DNA of 64,000 bases from Geomicrobium sp. JCM 19039 (GCF_000698145.1 NZ_BAXB01000014.1:46621-110620), one strand, 5' to 3'. Counted from the first letter of the stretch, positions 1-8,865 are shown. Translations and numbers: made by a program. The notes: a model not told the origin generated them from the letters alone.

Positions 1-297
1 TTTTGCACCCTGCACCCACGCAACGCCTATCCTGCACCCAAACTCACCTATGTATAAACCAGACGCCCACCTCCGTTTCATGCTCTTTGCAAGCAATTAA
101 TGGGACGGTGGGGGCTGAAGAATAACGCTTCACTTCTCCGTTATTCATTCACACAATCTTATAAGTCCAATCGATGAGGCGGTTGCAAATCATGGTGAGT
201 TCTGACCGCAAATCATTCCATCATAGCAACGTCTACGAGGGGATCGTGCGTTACTGTGCATAAGGATGATTTTACTCTTTCGGCACCGAGCAGGGCG

Positions 298-340
298 AAA
301 ATGTTACCATAGGGCTCCCCTATGGTAACATTTCTCTTCT
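298..340 (+). terminator. Strong intrinsic terminator-like hairpin
   Basis: ATGTTACCATAGGG pairs perfectly with CCCTATGGTAACAT across a tiny loop, with flanking A and T residues extending the stem, followed by a T-rich tract. No gene is seen immediately upstream, so it either ends a transcript that enters from the left or belongs to a small RNA. Confidence 0.6.
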
Positions 341-379
341 TTTGCGTGTTTCGTTGTTGGAAATCCAACCATAGAAACC

Positions 380-417
380 GAAAATTCTACCATAGACGAA
401 ACAATGGTAAGATTTTC
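380..417. repeat. Second hairpin sharing the ACCAT/ATGGT core
   Basis: GAAAATTCTACCAT and ATGGTAAGATTTTC form an imperfect inverted repeat with a 10-nt loop. It resembles the hairpin at 298-333 in its TACCAT/ATGGTA core, so the two may be copies of one small palindromic element. Confidence 0.4.
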
Positions 418-702
418 AGCTGAATCGGCTTCCTAGTTGATAAAATCCTCCCATAGCCCTGCGCTACTCATGAGAATCTTTAAGTAAACGTGTGAGATCA
501 CTAATTGAGCATCTTATTTTCTAAGCCTCGCGTTACCGGGAACTGCCCACGTCCCGCCCCCTGAACCCGCCGGAGAGGACATCGCTACATGACCTTCACC
601 GCCCGCGTACATACGTCATGTTCACCGATCATACACTCATGAAGGGTATTCTTTATACACACACGAAATTTAATGATAGAATTTACAAAAAAGGAGGACC
701 TG

Positions 703-1594
703 ATGGAAAGTTATCAGAGCAAGTTCTTCAAGCTTGTGCTCCGGCTTTCACGCAGAAAGCAATTTTGGCAAAAGACAGGCGAGGAACTGGAACGGGGCAT
801 TCAGACGAGGCGGTTGTTAGAATTTGAACCGCCAGGTGTTGTCGTGCAGGAATTGGATGTGGAAAAGCATGAACAGGACGGTCACTTCTATTACATTCTT
901 CAACCGAAAGAACAAACGAGTGACCTGCACATTCTCTACTTGCATGGCGGGGCATATGTGAATCGAATTACATCGCAACATTGGCATTTTTTAGCACGAA
1001 TTGTTGAGGCGCTCGATTGCAAGATCACGGTGCCGTTGTACCCGCTTGCACCGGAGCATACGTTTGATGAGACGTATGAATTCGTGTTGCCGATTTACAA
1101 TGAGCAAAAACCGCAAGTAATTATGGGAGACTCAGCAGGTGGAGGCTTGGCATTGTCATTGTGCCAGTACTTGAAAGAACAGCAATTGCCGCAGCCGGAG
1201 AAGGTGATTGCGATCTCGCCATGGCTCGATATGACGATGGAGAATCCGGGGATTCAGAAGGTGGATCGGTTCGATCCGTTTCTGGCACTTCCGGGAGTGA
1301 TTGAAGCCGGGGAGATGTATGCGGGAGATACGGACCGGACGGACTACCGACTGAGTCCGATGTTCGGAGACTTGCACGTAGATGCGGAGATGACGGTACT
1401 GATGGGACGCACGACATTCTCGTGCCGGATGCGCGAAAGTTCGTTCAAAAAGCAAAGTCTGAAGGTGTGGATATTCACTACATTGAGGCGCCGAAATGGT
1501 GCACATCTATCCGATTTTCAACTTCCCAGAGGCACTAAAGGCGACAGAACAGATTATCGATATATTAAAAGAAGCACCGAAAGCCCATTCCTAA
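703..1594 (+). CDS. Alpha/beta-hydrolase fold-3 esterase (HSL family), frame broken
   Basis: Probable carboxylesterase of the hormone-sensitive lipase group, which hydrolyses short acyl esters in the cytoplasm. The oxyanion motif HGGAYVN lies near residues 81-87 and the nucleophile elbow GDSAGG near 142-147. The ATG at 703 is chosen because AAAAAAGGAGG sits just upstream; an in-frame ATG at 673 has no such site. Two single-base deletions are evident, near 1406 (restoring LMG-THDILVPD, with the triad Asp) and near 1495 (restoring APK-MVHIYP, with the triad His). The corrected protein ends at 1594 at about 297 residues, normal for the family. A terminator overlaps its stop. Confidence 0.85.
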
Positions 1595-1610
1595 CAAGTG
1601 TGAATGGGCT
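1582..1610. terminator. Bidirectional terminator between convergent genes
   Basis: AGCCCATTC and GAATGGGCT form a perfect 9-bp stem with an 11-nt loop, exactly between the esterase (plus strand) and coaA (minus strand). Confidence 0.75.
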
Positions 1611-1619
1611 AATCTTCAA

Positions 1620-2560
1620 TTATAGTTTGCGAACGTGGATGGCTTCGACGGCGTGACCTTCGCCTTTGCGTAAAATCAAATCGGCACGGTTTTTCGTCGG
1701 CAGGATATTTTCGAGCAAGTTCACCCGGTTCGTCTGCTTCCAAATGCGATCGGCGACTTCTGACGCTTCCTCATCACTCAAGTCGGCATACTTATTAAAG
1801 TACGATTCCGCGTTTTGGAAGGCGGTTTGACGAAGCAATTGAAAACGATGTTTGTACCAATGCTCGATCATTTCTTCCTCGGCATCGATATACATCGCAT
1901 AATCGAAAAAGTCGGAGATGAACGTTTTTGTCTGATTTTTTTCTAATTTAGGAGGTTGCAAGACGTTAATTCCTTCGACGATGACGACGTCAGGTTGGTG
2001 TAACGTCTGTTGTTCGTGTTCCAAAACGTTGTATTTCATATGTGAATAGAGCGGTGCTTGTACCGTCTCTTGTCCTGACTTTAAATTTGAGAGAAAGCGA
2101 AATAGATACGCAACATCGAAACTTTCTGGAAATCCTTTTTTCGTCATGATGCCGAGTTCTTCCAACTTTTCATTCGGATAGAGAAAGCCGTCGGTTGTGA
2201 CGAGTTCAACCCGCGGTTGATTTGGCCATTGGGCGATAAGGTTATGAAGAATTCTTGCTGTTGTGCTTTTTCCAACAGCAACACTCCCGGCAATACCGAT
2301 AATAAACGGCACTTTCTTCGTTTGTTGTTGCAAAAATGTATTCGTATCTCGGTGCAATTCTTGTGATTTCATATAATGCAGACGTAACAAATGGGACAAG
2401 GGACATAGATGTCATCAATTTCAGTAAGTGATAACTGCTCATTTAGCCCTTGCAACTCCGTTAAGTCAACGTGATCCAACGAAATGCCGTTTTTTTTACG
2501 AAAATCTGACCATAGGTTGCGGTCAAACGATAAGTATGGGGAAAAGTGCGTTGCATTCAC
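1620..2560 (-). CDS. coaA: Type I pantothenate kinase, frame broken
   Basis: Phosphorylates pantothenate with ATP, the first and feedback-controlled step of coenzyme A synthesis. The P-loop GSVAVGKS, the TTDGFLYPN and KGFPESFD segments, and the C-terminal block ENILPTKNRADLILRKGEGH match the bacterial CoaA family. The N-terminal part (EGLN-like LQGLNEQLS, DDIYVP) lies in another frame; one missing base near 2395 joins DDIYVP to LSHLLRLHY. A GTG start at 2560 follows a GAGGT site. Corrected length is about 313 residues, typical for the family. Convergent with the esterase. Confidence 0.92.
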
Positions 2561-2646
2561 AGCAAGACCTCGCTTTTTGTGTATGTGCTTTCATTCAATT
2601 GAATCTTACAACATTCGACAGCAGTTGAAAAGGAGAGAATCTTCTT

Positions 2647-3156
2647 ATGGTTTATTTACGAGAAATTCGAGAAGATGATTTACACGGTTTGTATGAGTCG
2701 TGCCAAGATCCAACGATCCTTCACCTGACCGGTACGCAGCGGACCTTTACGATGCAAGAAGTCCAACAAGCGTATGCTCAGTTTGATATGGATACGAGTC
2801 GCCGTGACTTTGCGATTTGTCACGAAACCGATGGTCAACTCATTGGCGATGTAGCAATTATGGATATTGACGAGACGAATCAGTCTGCCCATCTTAGAAT
2901 TTCCCTTCATCACGAAAAATGGTTTGGCAAAGGGTACGGAACGAAAGCTGTGCAACTTGTACAAGCCGTTGTGTTCCAAGAACTGCAACTGAACCGACTC
3001 GAGCTCGAAGTGTTCTCACATAACGAAAGGGCAATCAGGGCTTACGAGAAAGCAGGGTTTACACGTGAAGGAACACGTCGACAAGCATTGAACCTAAACA
3101 ATACGTATTATGACCAGCATTTAATGAGCATGTTAGCCGAAGAATATGCTACATAA
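2647..3156 (+). CDS. GNAT-family N-acetyltransferase (RimJ/SpeG-like)
   Basis: Intact 169-residue acetyltransferase of the GNAT_3 type, which transfers acetyl from acetyl-CoA to an amine on a protein or small molecule. The acetyl-CoA loop is visible as WFGKGYGTKAVQLV (Q/RxxGxG/A-like), and the C-terminal NERAIRAYEKAGFTREGTRR is the classic motif B region. GGAGAG precedes the ATG. The substrate cannot be told from sequence. It is followed 13 bp later by lhgO and may be cotranscribed. Confidence 0.88.
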   Translation: MVYLREIREDDLHGLYESCQDPTILHLTGTQRTFTMQEVQQAYAQFDMDTSRRDFAICHETDGQLIGDVAIMDIDETNQSAHLRISLHHEKWFGKGYGTKAVQLVQAVVFQELQLNRLELEVFSHNERAIRAYEKAGFTREGTRRQALNLNNTYYDQHLMSMLAEEYAT

Positions 3157-3169
3157 AGGAGAGAGTAGA

Positions 3170-4386
3170 ATGGACTATGTAATTATTGGCGGCGGCATAG
3201 TCGGTGTAAGCGTCGCCTATGCATTACAACAGGCTGAACCTGGCGCGAGAGTTCAGATAATTGAAAAAGAAACAGAGCTCGCTCGTCATCAGACCGGGCA
3301 TAACAGCGGCGTCATTCATTCTGGGATCTATTACACGCCGGGAAGCTACAAAGCAAAATTTGCGCGCGCTGGTAGTGAGTCGATGCGCGCGTTTTGCGAA
3401 ACACATCACATTGATGTCGACATTTGCGGCAAAGTGATCGTTGCCACCGACGAGGCCGAGCTGCCGCGGTTGGACCGTCTTTATGAACGAGGCTTAGAAA
3501 ACGGCTTAGCTGTCGAGAAACTGGGTGCCGACCAACTTAGCGAAATTGAACCACACGTAAATGGCCTCGCTGCGATCAGAGTACCGACGGCAGGCATCGT
3601 CAACTATACAGAAGTGACAAACAAACTTGCTGAAATCTTTCAAGAAAACGGGGGGATTGTTACGCTTTCAGAAACGGTGAGCGCCATCGACGAGACGAGA
3701 GATCGTGTCGTTGTTACGACCGACAAGCAATCAGTGGAGGCGCGGTACGTAGTGAATTGTGCCGGGTTGCAAAGCGACCGAGTGGCGCGTATGGCAGGGA
3801 TTCATCTTGATATGAAAATTGTGCCGTTTCGCGGAGAATACTACAAGTTAAAAGCATCGCGGCGACAACTTGTCCGCCACCTCGTCTATCCTGTGCCTGA
3901 TCCTGATTTCCCGTTTCTCGGTGTCCACTTCACGCGGATGATTGATGGTGAAGTCGAAGCCGGTCCAAATGCAGTGTTGTCGTTCAAACGGGAAGGGTAT
4001 CGTAAGACGGATATTCGCCTTAAAGATCTCGGGGAAGTGCTGGCGTACCCAGGCTTTCTAAAGATTGCGCGTAAGTATATGAAAACGGGGGTTGGCGAGA
4101 TGGTCCGTTCCTATAGCAAATCCCACTTCGTAAAAAGCTTGCAACGGCTCGTCCCAGCAGTGACCGCATCAGACCTTGAGCCTGCGCCGAGTGGCGTGCG
4201 AGCACAAGCGCTTACCGTTGATGGAAGATTGTCGATGACTTTCACCTCGTGACCGGCAAACGTTCGCTGCACGTCGTAAATGCACCCTCACCAGCGGCGA
4301 CAGCTTCTCTAGAAATCGGAAAAGAAGTGGCGAGGCGGATGTTGGCTCGAAGAGGATGGAGGAAGAAACAATGGCAGAACCATTAA
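3170..4386 (+). CDS. lhgO: L-2-hydroxyglutarate oxidase (FAD), frame broken
   Basis: DAO-type flavoprotein oxidising L-2-hydroxyglutarate to 2-oxoglutarate, passing electrons to the membrane quinone pool. The N-terminus MDYVIIGGGIVGVSVAY is the dinucleotide-binding fold; HQTGHNSGVIHSGIYY and NCAGLQSDRVARMAG are diagnostic of LhgO. AAAGGAGAG lies upstream of the ATG at 3170. A single missing base near 4233 gives a false stop; restoring it yields DGRLVDDFHLV and a C-terminal tail ending at 4386, about 405 residues in all. The 3' end overlaps the start of alkC by 16 bp, implying translational coupling. Confidence 0.9.
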
Positions 4387-5451
4387 AAGATATGTATGAC
4401 CACGAGTTTTTAACGTCTTTTGCACAACGGGTTAGCACCGTAGACGCTGATTTTCATCCGGAACCATTTTTGGCAGATGTCTTCATAGCGGAGTGGGACG
4501 ACTATTCCTTGCTCACCCGTATGAGGCACATTGCTCGGGTGTTAGGGGAACATCTTTCGGGAACATTTGAGCAATCGTGTGACACGTTAGCTCAAATCGA
4601 TGAGACGTGCGAAGGCGGCCGCTATCTTTTTTTTCCAGAGTTCATTGCGATTTATGGTATGGACGATTGGGCGTTGTCGATGCGGATGCTCGAGCGTTGG
4701 ACGAAACTCTCAACGGCGGAGTTTGCGGTCCGGCCGTTTATTTTGAAGGATCCTGAATACATGCTCGCTCAGATGTACAAGTGGGCGCAAGATCGGGACG
4801 AGCACGTGCGTAGGCTCGCGAGTGAGGGAACGCGTCCTCGTTTGCCGTGGGGGAAATCGTTACCGATGTTTATCGAAGACCCTTCGCGCACAAAACGAAT
4901 TCTTGATGTTCTAAAAGCCGACCCGTCCTCTATGTGAGGAGAAGTGTGGCCAACCACTTAAATGATATCTCGAAGGATCATCCCGAGTACGTGCTACGTG
5001 TTGCGGCGGCGTGGCAAGGGGAGCACAAGGATACGGATTGGGTGATTCGTCATGCGTGTCGGACGTTGTTGCGACGCTCGGTCCCAGAAGCGTTCGAGCT
5101 CTTTGGTATAGTGACCGTCGTCTCGCACAGAACGCGTATATCCGTGTTGAGCCAGCGGAAGTGGCGATTGGTGAAGACGTAACCGTTCACTATGGGTTTG
5201 AAGCAACAGCCGAAGCGAAGTTACGGGTGGAGTACGCCATAGATTTTGTGAAAGCTCGGGGAAAAACATCGCAAAAAAAGTTTTTATTAACGGACTCGAC
5301 GATTCCAGGAAGTACTGGAGTCGAGCGGATGCGCACCCACAGCTTTAAAGATTTATCCACACGCAAGCATTACACGGGCGACCATCGGTTCACGTTATTT
5401 ATCAATGGGGTTGAGGTCGCAGAAACATCACTGAGAATTATTTTCAATTAA
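4371..5451 (+). CDS. alkC: AlkC-type DNA alkylation-repair glycosylase, frame broken twice
   Basis: Base-excision DNA glycosylase of the HEAT-like-repeat superfamily, acting on 3-methylated purines. The N-terminal two thirds is helical repeat sequence (MAEPLKDMYDHEFL, FLFPEF-like region, PWGKSLPMFIEDPS, then SVANHLNDISKDHPEYV). The last 110 residues read as a beta-rich Ig-like domain (RVEPAEVAIGEDVTVHYGF to LFINGVEVAETSLRIIF), as in the AlkC branch and not AlkD. Single-base deletions near 4930 and 5106 split it. The ATG at 4371 follows GGAGGA; an in-frame ATG at 4356 is less well placed. Corrected length is about 360 residues. Confidence 0.87.
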
Positions 5452-5454
5452 GGG

Positions 5455-5483
5455 TTGACTTATAATGGAACATACCATAATAT
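5455..5483 (+). promoter_or_regulatory. Sigma-A promoter for candidate Fur sRNA
   Basis: TTGACT at 5455-5460 and TAATAT at 5478-5483 are separated by exactly 17 nt, directly after the alkC stop. Predicted start of transcription is about 5489-5491, just before a Fur box. Confidence 0.65.
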
Positions 5484-5495
5484 AGTAAGTGACAT

Positions 5496-5510
5496 TGATA
5501 TTCATTATCA
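5496..5510. promoter_or_regulatory. Fur box
   Basis: TGATATTCATTATCA matches the 15-bp Bacillus Fur consensus TGATAATNATTATCA at all but one specified position. It lies within about 20 nt after the predicted transcription start, a position suited to iron-dependent repression. Confidence 0.7.
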
Positions 5511-5591
5511 ATTAGCTTAATGAGAAGGCGTCATAGGCAAAAACCCGATGATGTTTTGCTCTCAACATCCCCTTTATGCAATACCTACTTT

Positions 5592-5627
5592 GCAGCGTGC
5601 CTCGGCTGGGCACGCTGCACTTTTTTG
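5592..5627 (+). terminator. Intrinsic terminator of the candidate sRNA
   Basis: GCAGCGTGCC pairs with GGCACGCTGC across a short loop, followed by ACTTTTTTGTG. This is a canonical rho-independent terminator. Confidence 0.85.
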
Positions 5628-5837
5628 TGTGGAGGAAGCTAATTATAGGTAGCGAGTGCAAATAAGGTCTGCACCAATTGAACGAAAGAATTTCTTCAAG
5701 AGCCAATGGTAAGCTTGGTAAAGTGGAAACTGTACTCGAGTTGCAATCGGTCTGTTCTCAAGTTGAGGAAAATCTCAGCAAAAGCAGTCTATCCTCATAA
5801 ACTCTGGAGCAGATTACCGGGTCACGTATACAATCCC

Positions 5838-5923
5838 CGCCCCGAAGTACCCACCAGACGTCGGCGCGAGCCGCGCCGAACCGAGTTCGGTTTCGCTTCG
5901 GCCCCGCTGGGGCCGACAGGTCG
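5838..5923 (+). repeat. Dispersed A-type GC-rich repeat, solo copy
   Basis: Contains the nested hairpins GGCGCGAGCCGCGCC and GGCCCCGCTGGGGCC ending in GACAGGTCG. The same sequence recurs at 6266, 6554, 11401 (inverted), 11790 (inverted, partial) and 48607 (partial). The preceding CCCCGAAGTACCCA is shared with the copy at 6245. Confidence 0.75.
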
Positions 5924-5967
5924 TCAGCGATTTTAAAGGCAGGTAGGCATAATCCGACATGCACTTT

Positions 5968-6240
5968 CGTTCTGCACAGCCCTTCTAGCCGGAACGGAAT
6001 CGCGCGGGCTCACAATTTTGTTCCGCACAGACGCCCTAGCCGGAACGAAATCGCGAGGCTCACAATTTTGTTCCGCACAGACCTCCTAGCCGGAACGAAA
6101 TCGGGGAGTCTCACAATTTTGTTCCGTACAGACCTCCTAGCCGGAACGAAATCGGGGAGTCTCACAATTTTGTTCCGCACAGACGCGCTAGCCGGAACGA
6201 AATCGAGTGGGCTCTCACTTTTGTTCCACACAGACGCCCG
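5968..6240. repeat. Tandem repeat, five units of about 51 bp
   Basis: The core CCGGAACG(A/G)AATCG recurs at 5989, 6040, 6090, 6141 and 6192, so the period is 50-51 bp. Each unit also has CACAATTTTGTTCCGCACAG. GGAAC and GTTCC arms within the unit allow a short stem. The 51-bp period keeps frame and so creates repetitive open frames on both strands; neither has a start site, and I treat it as non-coding. Confidence 0.8.
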
Positions 6241-6265
6241 AGCCGCCCCGAAGTACCCATATCCC

Positions 6266-6440
6266 GTCGGCGCGAGCCGCGCCGAACCAGAACCGGTTTC
6301 GTTTCGACCCCCGGCAGTGGGGGCCGACAGGTCGCTGGCATTCTTTCTCTATGTATCTGCGCTCTAGTTGGGACAAACTGCGATCAAGTTTGGAGAAAAC
6401 AGCGCTAATTTCGTTAAAATGAGCAAACTGGAGCGCAGAT
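6266..6440 (+). repeat. Composite A-B dispersed repeat, copy 1
   Basis: The A part (6266-6340) has the GTCGGCGCGAGCCGCGCCGAA hairpin and a variant of the second hairpin. The B part (6356-6440) begins TCTGCGCTCTAGTT and ends AACTGGAGCGCAGA, giving 14-bp terminal inverted repeats with one mismatch. The same A-then-B order is seen at 6554-6719 and, inverted, at 11324-11472 and 11709-11833. Confidence 0.75.
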
Positions 6441-6553
6441 AGGTGAAACTAGACGCAGAACGGTCGTTCGTCTTGCCCGCATGTGACACCCCCTGCGGCG
6501 GCAGCTTAAGAGAACCATCCCTTTTCATTTCCACTCCAAAAACTTAGCATCCT

Positions 6554-6719
6554 GTCGGCGCGAACCGCGCGAACCGAGTTCGGTTTCGCTCCGGCCCCGC
6601 TGGGGCCGACAAGTCGTTGGCACTAAAGCTTGGAATCTGCGCTCCAGTTGGAACAAATTGCGCAGGAGTTTTTTGAAACCGGCGCTAAAATCAGTCAAAA
6701 GAGCAAACTTGAGCGCAGA
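6554..6719 (+). repeat. Composite A-B dispersed repeat, copy 2
   Basis: The A part (6554-6622) has the GGCCCCGCTGGGGCC hairpin and GACAAGTCGTTGGCA. The B part (6636-6719) runs from TCTGCGCTCCAGTT to ACTTGAGCGCAGA. CGATCGTTCGTCTTGCCCGC after this copy also follows copy 1 (near 6460), so the homology extends beyond B. Confidence 0.75.
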
Positions 6720-6847
6720 ACGATCGTTCGTCTTGCCCGCACCCCCTGCGGCAACGGAGGCAGAGAACCATCCTTTGCCCTGCACATTTTGTATTGAATA
6801 CCCGCATCTTCTCCCGAGCACAATAGGAATGAAGGGAGAGGTGCGGG

Positions 6848-7770
6848 ATGGAATTATATGATGTGATTATTATCGGAGGCGGCATTGCCGGTCTACAAGC
6901 GTCCATTCAACTCGGGCGCTATGACCGACGGGTGCTCGTCGTAGACCGAGGACAAGGCGCTCGACCCGATGCTTGAAGTACCGCAACATCCTCGGATGGC
7001 CAGATGGGGTGAGTGGCAAAGACCTTCGCCATATTGGCATCAAGCAAGCGGAGGCGTTAGGTGTGTCATACGTGACGGAGAACGTCACTAACGTTCACCG
7101 GCATAGCCCGGAACGATTCCAAATCGCTACTGAGAATGGAAACACATTCGAAGCGCGCCGACTGCTGTTTGCGACAGGTGTGTCCGACCAGAACCCGTTT
7201 CCCCAACTCGAGCCGTGCTTCGGGTTGAGCGTATACATTTGCCCGGACTGCGACGGACACGAAGTCGAAAACGAACCTACACTCATCCTCGGCTCCGGCA
7301 AAGCAGGCGTCCATATGGCCGAGCGCCTTCACCGGTGGACGAGCGACCTCACATACATTAACCACGGGAAAGAACCCATTCGTCAGCAAGATCAACAGAA
7401 ATTAAATGATCTTAACGTCACTTATATTGAAGAAAGCATTTTACGTCCTCTCGTTCGGAATCGTCAGTTTCGAGGTGTGGAATTGCAGAACGGGGATTCG
7501 TTACAAGCGTCCCATGCCTTCATCGCCTTCGGGTCTATTGATGTGCATTCCGATTTAGCTAGGAAGCTTGGGGCAGAACGGATGGAGAATGGCCATTTGA
7601 TTACGAATGCCAGAACGAAAATGACGAATGTGGATCACATTTGGGCGGCAGGTGATGTCGGTGTGCATGCTGAACAAGTCACGATCGCGATGGGCGAAGG
7701 CACACTTGCGCTGTTTGGATTGAGAAATCGTTCGGAGAACGATAAAAATCGTATCATAGCCCGGCTATGA
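6848..7770 (+). CDS. Thioredoxin-reductase-like FAD oxidoreductase, frame broken
   Basis: Two-dinucleotide-fold flavoprotein related to thioredoxin reductase. The start MELYDVIIIGGGIAGLQA carries the FAD fold; a redox CPDC motif sits in YICPDCDGHEV; the C-terminal IWAAGDVGVHAEQVTIAMGEG is the conserved FAD-contact segment. A single missing base near 6957 truncates the first frame; correction joins VVDRGQG to RSTRC-LKYRNILGWPDGVSG, giving about 308 residues. GGGAGAGG precedes the ATG. The partner is unknown, and no thioredoxin gene is adjacent. Confidence 0.85.
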
Positions 7771-7777
7771 TACGATT
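7747..7777. terminator. Perfect 15-bp hairpin terminator between convergent genes
   Basis: AATCGTATCATAGCC and GGCTATGATACGATT pair perfectly with a one-base centre. It overlaps the 3' end of the flavoprotein gene and lies just before the convergent rsoA-like gene. Confidence 0.75.
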
Positions 7778-7786
7778 GTGTACCGA

Positions 7787-7996
7787 TTAGCGGTTTTCGA
7801 CTTGTGCGCGAAACTCGTCAAAGTTCGGCGCGTTGTCTGAGTTGAAATTCGTGGATAGTTCAGTCAGTTTTAGCCACAACACTTGGCGCAAATCGTCTCG
7901 TTCATCTGGGGACGTTTGCAGTAGGCATTTGCGAATTTTTGGTTCAAAATCATGAATCAATTCATCCAATTTCTTTCTCTGAATCATTTTCTTCAC
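7787..7996 (-). CDS. rsoA: RsoA-like partner of a two-part sigma factor
   Basis: Small 66-69-residue protein. The segment LIHDFEPKIRKCLLQTSPDERDDLRQVLWLKL resembles a sigma-70 region 2 core-binding helix set. In B. subtilis RsoA supplies the region-2-like surface and acts with SigO. It is the last gene of a three-gene module with a SigO-like and a YvrJ-like gene, overlapping the latter. The start is either GTG at 7996 or ATG at 7987; GTGAG lies close upstream. Identification rests on size, region-2 resemblance and neighbours. Confidence 0.7.
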   Translation of the reverse strand: MKKMIQRKKLDELIHDFEPKIRKCLLQTSPDERDDLRQVLWLKLTELSTNFNSDNAPNFDEFRAQVENR

Positions 7997-8126
7997 TCAC
8001 TCTCTGTATTAATAGTTGCTCTAATCGTTCGAGGCGACGTTCAAACCGAAATAAAAGGTAAAAGGAAATGACGACAGGAAAACCATAGTTGGCAAACAGT
8101 TCAACAAACGTGGTTAGCTCAAACAT
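7962..8126 (-). CDS. yvrJ: YvrJ-family small membrane protein
   Basis: A 54-residue protein beginning MFELTTFVELFANYGFPVV, with one hydrophobic segment (NYGFPVVISFYLLFRF) followed by a charged helix (ERRLERLEQLL). The NYGFPVVISFYLL core and the short charged tail are the signature of the YvrJ family, whose function is unknown. It overlaps the SigO-like gene upstream by 8 bp (the ATG lies inside the stop region) and the RsoA-like gene downstream by about 35 bp, so all three are probably translationally coupled. Confidence 0.72.
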   Translation of the reverse strand: MFELTTFVELFANYGFPVVISFYLLFRFERRLERLEQLLIQRVSEENDSEKEIG

Positions 8127-8705
8127 CACGCTCACCTTCATCCATCACCTTACGCAAATGACGGATGGTGAGTAAACGCATTCTAGACACCGCCTGTTGA
8201 CTGACTTTCATTTGTTCCGCAATTTCTTTGTTGCTCTGCCCATGCTTATAGTAACCGATAAGAATTTGTTGCTGACTTGGTGTTAGATTCTTGAGTGCTT
8301 CTGATAACTTCGGATCTGCACTCCACGAGCTCACATCTTCTGATTCAAACACGTGACCATAGTCTTCATGATATGGTGTGCCTGAACCCAAAAGGTTGTC
8401 CAAAATAAGTGGTTGGTCTTCGCCGGTTTTGCGGCGTTTTTGGTCATAGTCAACCGCCGTCCAGTGTAATGATTTTGACAAATAAGCGGTTAACTGAACA
8501 TTGGCATAGAAACTTTTGAACATGCGGTTTAGTTGCTTCTGATTTTCTTCAGAAGGTTGACAAATACTGCGAATGAAAACTGAACGCGCCCGGGGTCATT
8601 TAAGAACTGCTTGATAATCGGCTGCTCAAACAATTCACGATTTTTGTGAATAAATGCTTTCATCTGTGGGCATTCGGTTTCCAACTTCTCAAGTTGAACA
8701 TGCAT
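8119..8705 (-). CDS. sigO: SigO-like sigma factor, frame broken
   Basis: Alternative sigma factor related to YvrI/SigO. The N-terminus (MKAFIHKNRELFEQPIIKQFL) and middle (SFYANVQLTAYLSKSLHWTAVDYDQKRRK) precede a clear region 4 helix-turn-helix (LTPSQQQILIGYYKHGQSNKEIAEQMKVSQQAVSRM), used for -35 recognition. One missing base near 8526 creates a stop after KKIRSN; restoring it gives KKIRSN-LNRMFKSFY. The ATG at 8705 follows GGGAGGGG. Corrected length is about 195 residues. No YvrL/RsiO-type anti-sigma gene is adjacent. Confidence 0.75.
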
Positions 8706-8836
8706 AGAACTCACCCCTCCCTGCTTGTATATGACAAAAAGAGAAAATTGGTGTGGGTTGTACAACAAAAAGGGGAACATTAGTTCTTATATCATAACGG
8801 ATAACCGAGCGCATTGTCCAATGTTGAAAATAACTA

Positions 8837-8865
8837 TTGACACATTATACATGTTGCTGTAATGT
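8837..8865 (+). promoter_or_regulatory. Sigma-A-like promoter
   Basis: TTGACA at 8837-8842, a 17-nt spacer, and TAATGT at 8860-8865. It points toward the small membrane protein gene at 9068 and would leave a leader of about 195 nt with no recognisable riboswitch. The rest of 8706-9067 is AT-rich and shows no gene. Confidence 0.5.

Larger units (their letters stand above)
1..702. other. Intergenic left edge, no gene seen
   Basis: No open frame with a ribosome-binding site or recognisable protein is visible before the esterase at 703. The stretch holds a perfect terminator-like hairpin near 299-333, a second related imperfect hairpin near 380-417, and a short direct repeat (CTGCACCCA) near 9-42. 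An upstream gene may end left of the window. Confidence 0.6.
5489..5628 (+). ncRNA. Candidate Fur-repressed small RNA (FsrA-like in logic)
   Basis: A self-contained unit of about 140 nt: sigma-A promoter, Fur box, a body with no ORF carrying a ribosome-binding site, and a strong terminator. The body has C-rich patches (AAACCCG near 5541 and CATCCCCTTT near 5568) complementary to Shine-Dalgarno sequences, the feature by which B. subtilis FsrA represses iron-rich enzymes under iron starvation. I do not see enough identity to call it FsrA itself; the assignment rests on architecture. Confidence 0.55.
5629..6847. other. Long non-coding, repeat-rich intergenic region
   Basis: About 1.2 kb without a supportable gene. 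It contains one A-type GC-rich repeat (5838-5923), a five-copy tandem repeat (about 5968-6240), and two copies of a composite A-B repeat (6266-6440, 6554-6719). Open frames here come from the repeats and lack ribosome-binding sites. Confidence 0.7.

Noticed and set aside
5706..5936. Open frame across the solo A-type repeat
   Set aside because: No start signal; its composition follows the GC-rich repeat, and similar frames appear in each repeat copy.
6010..6231. Repetitive open frames on both strands with a 17-residue unit
   Set aside because: They arise from the 51-bp tandem repeat, have no ribosome-binding site and no recognisable family.
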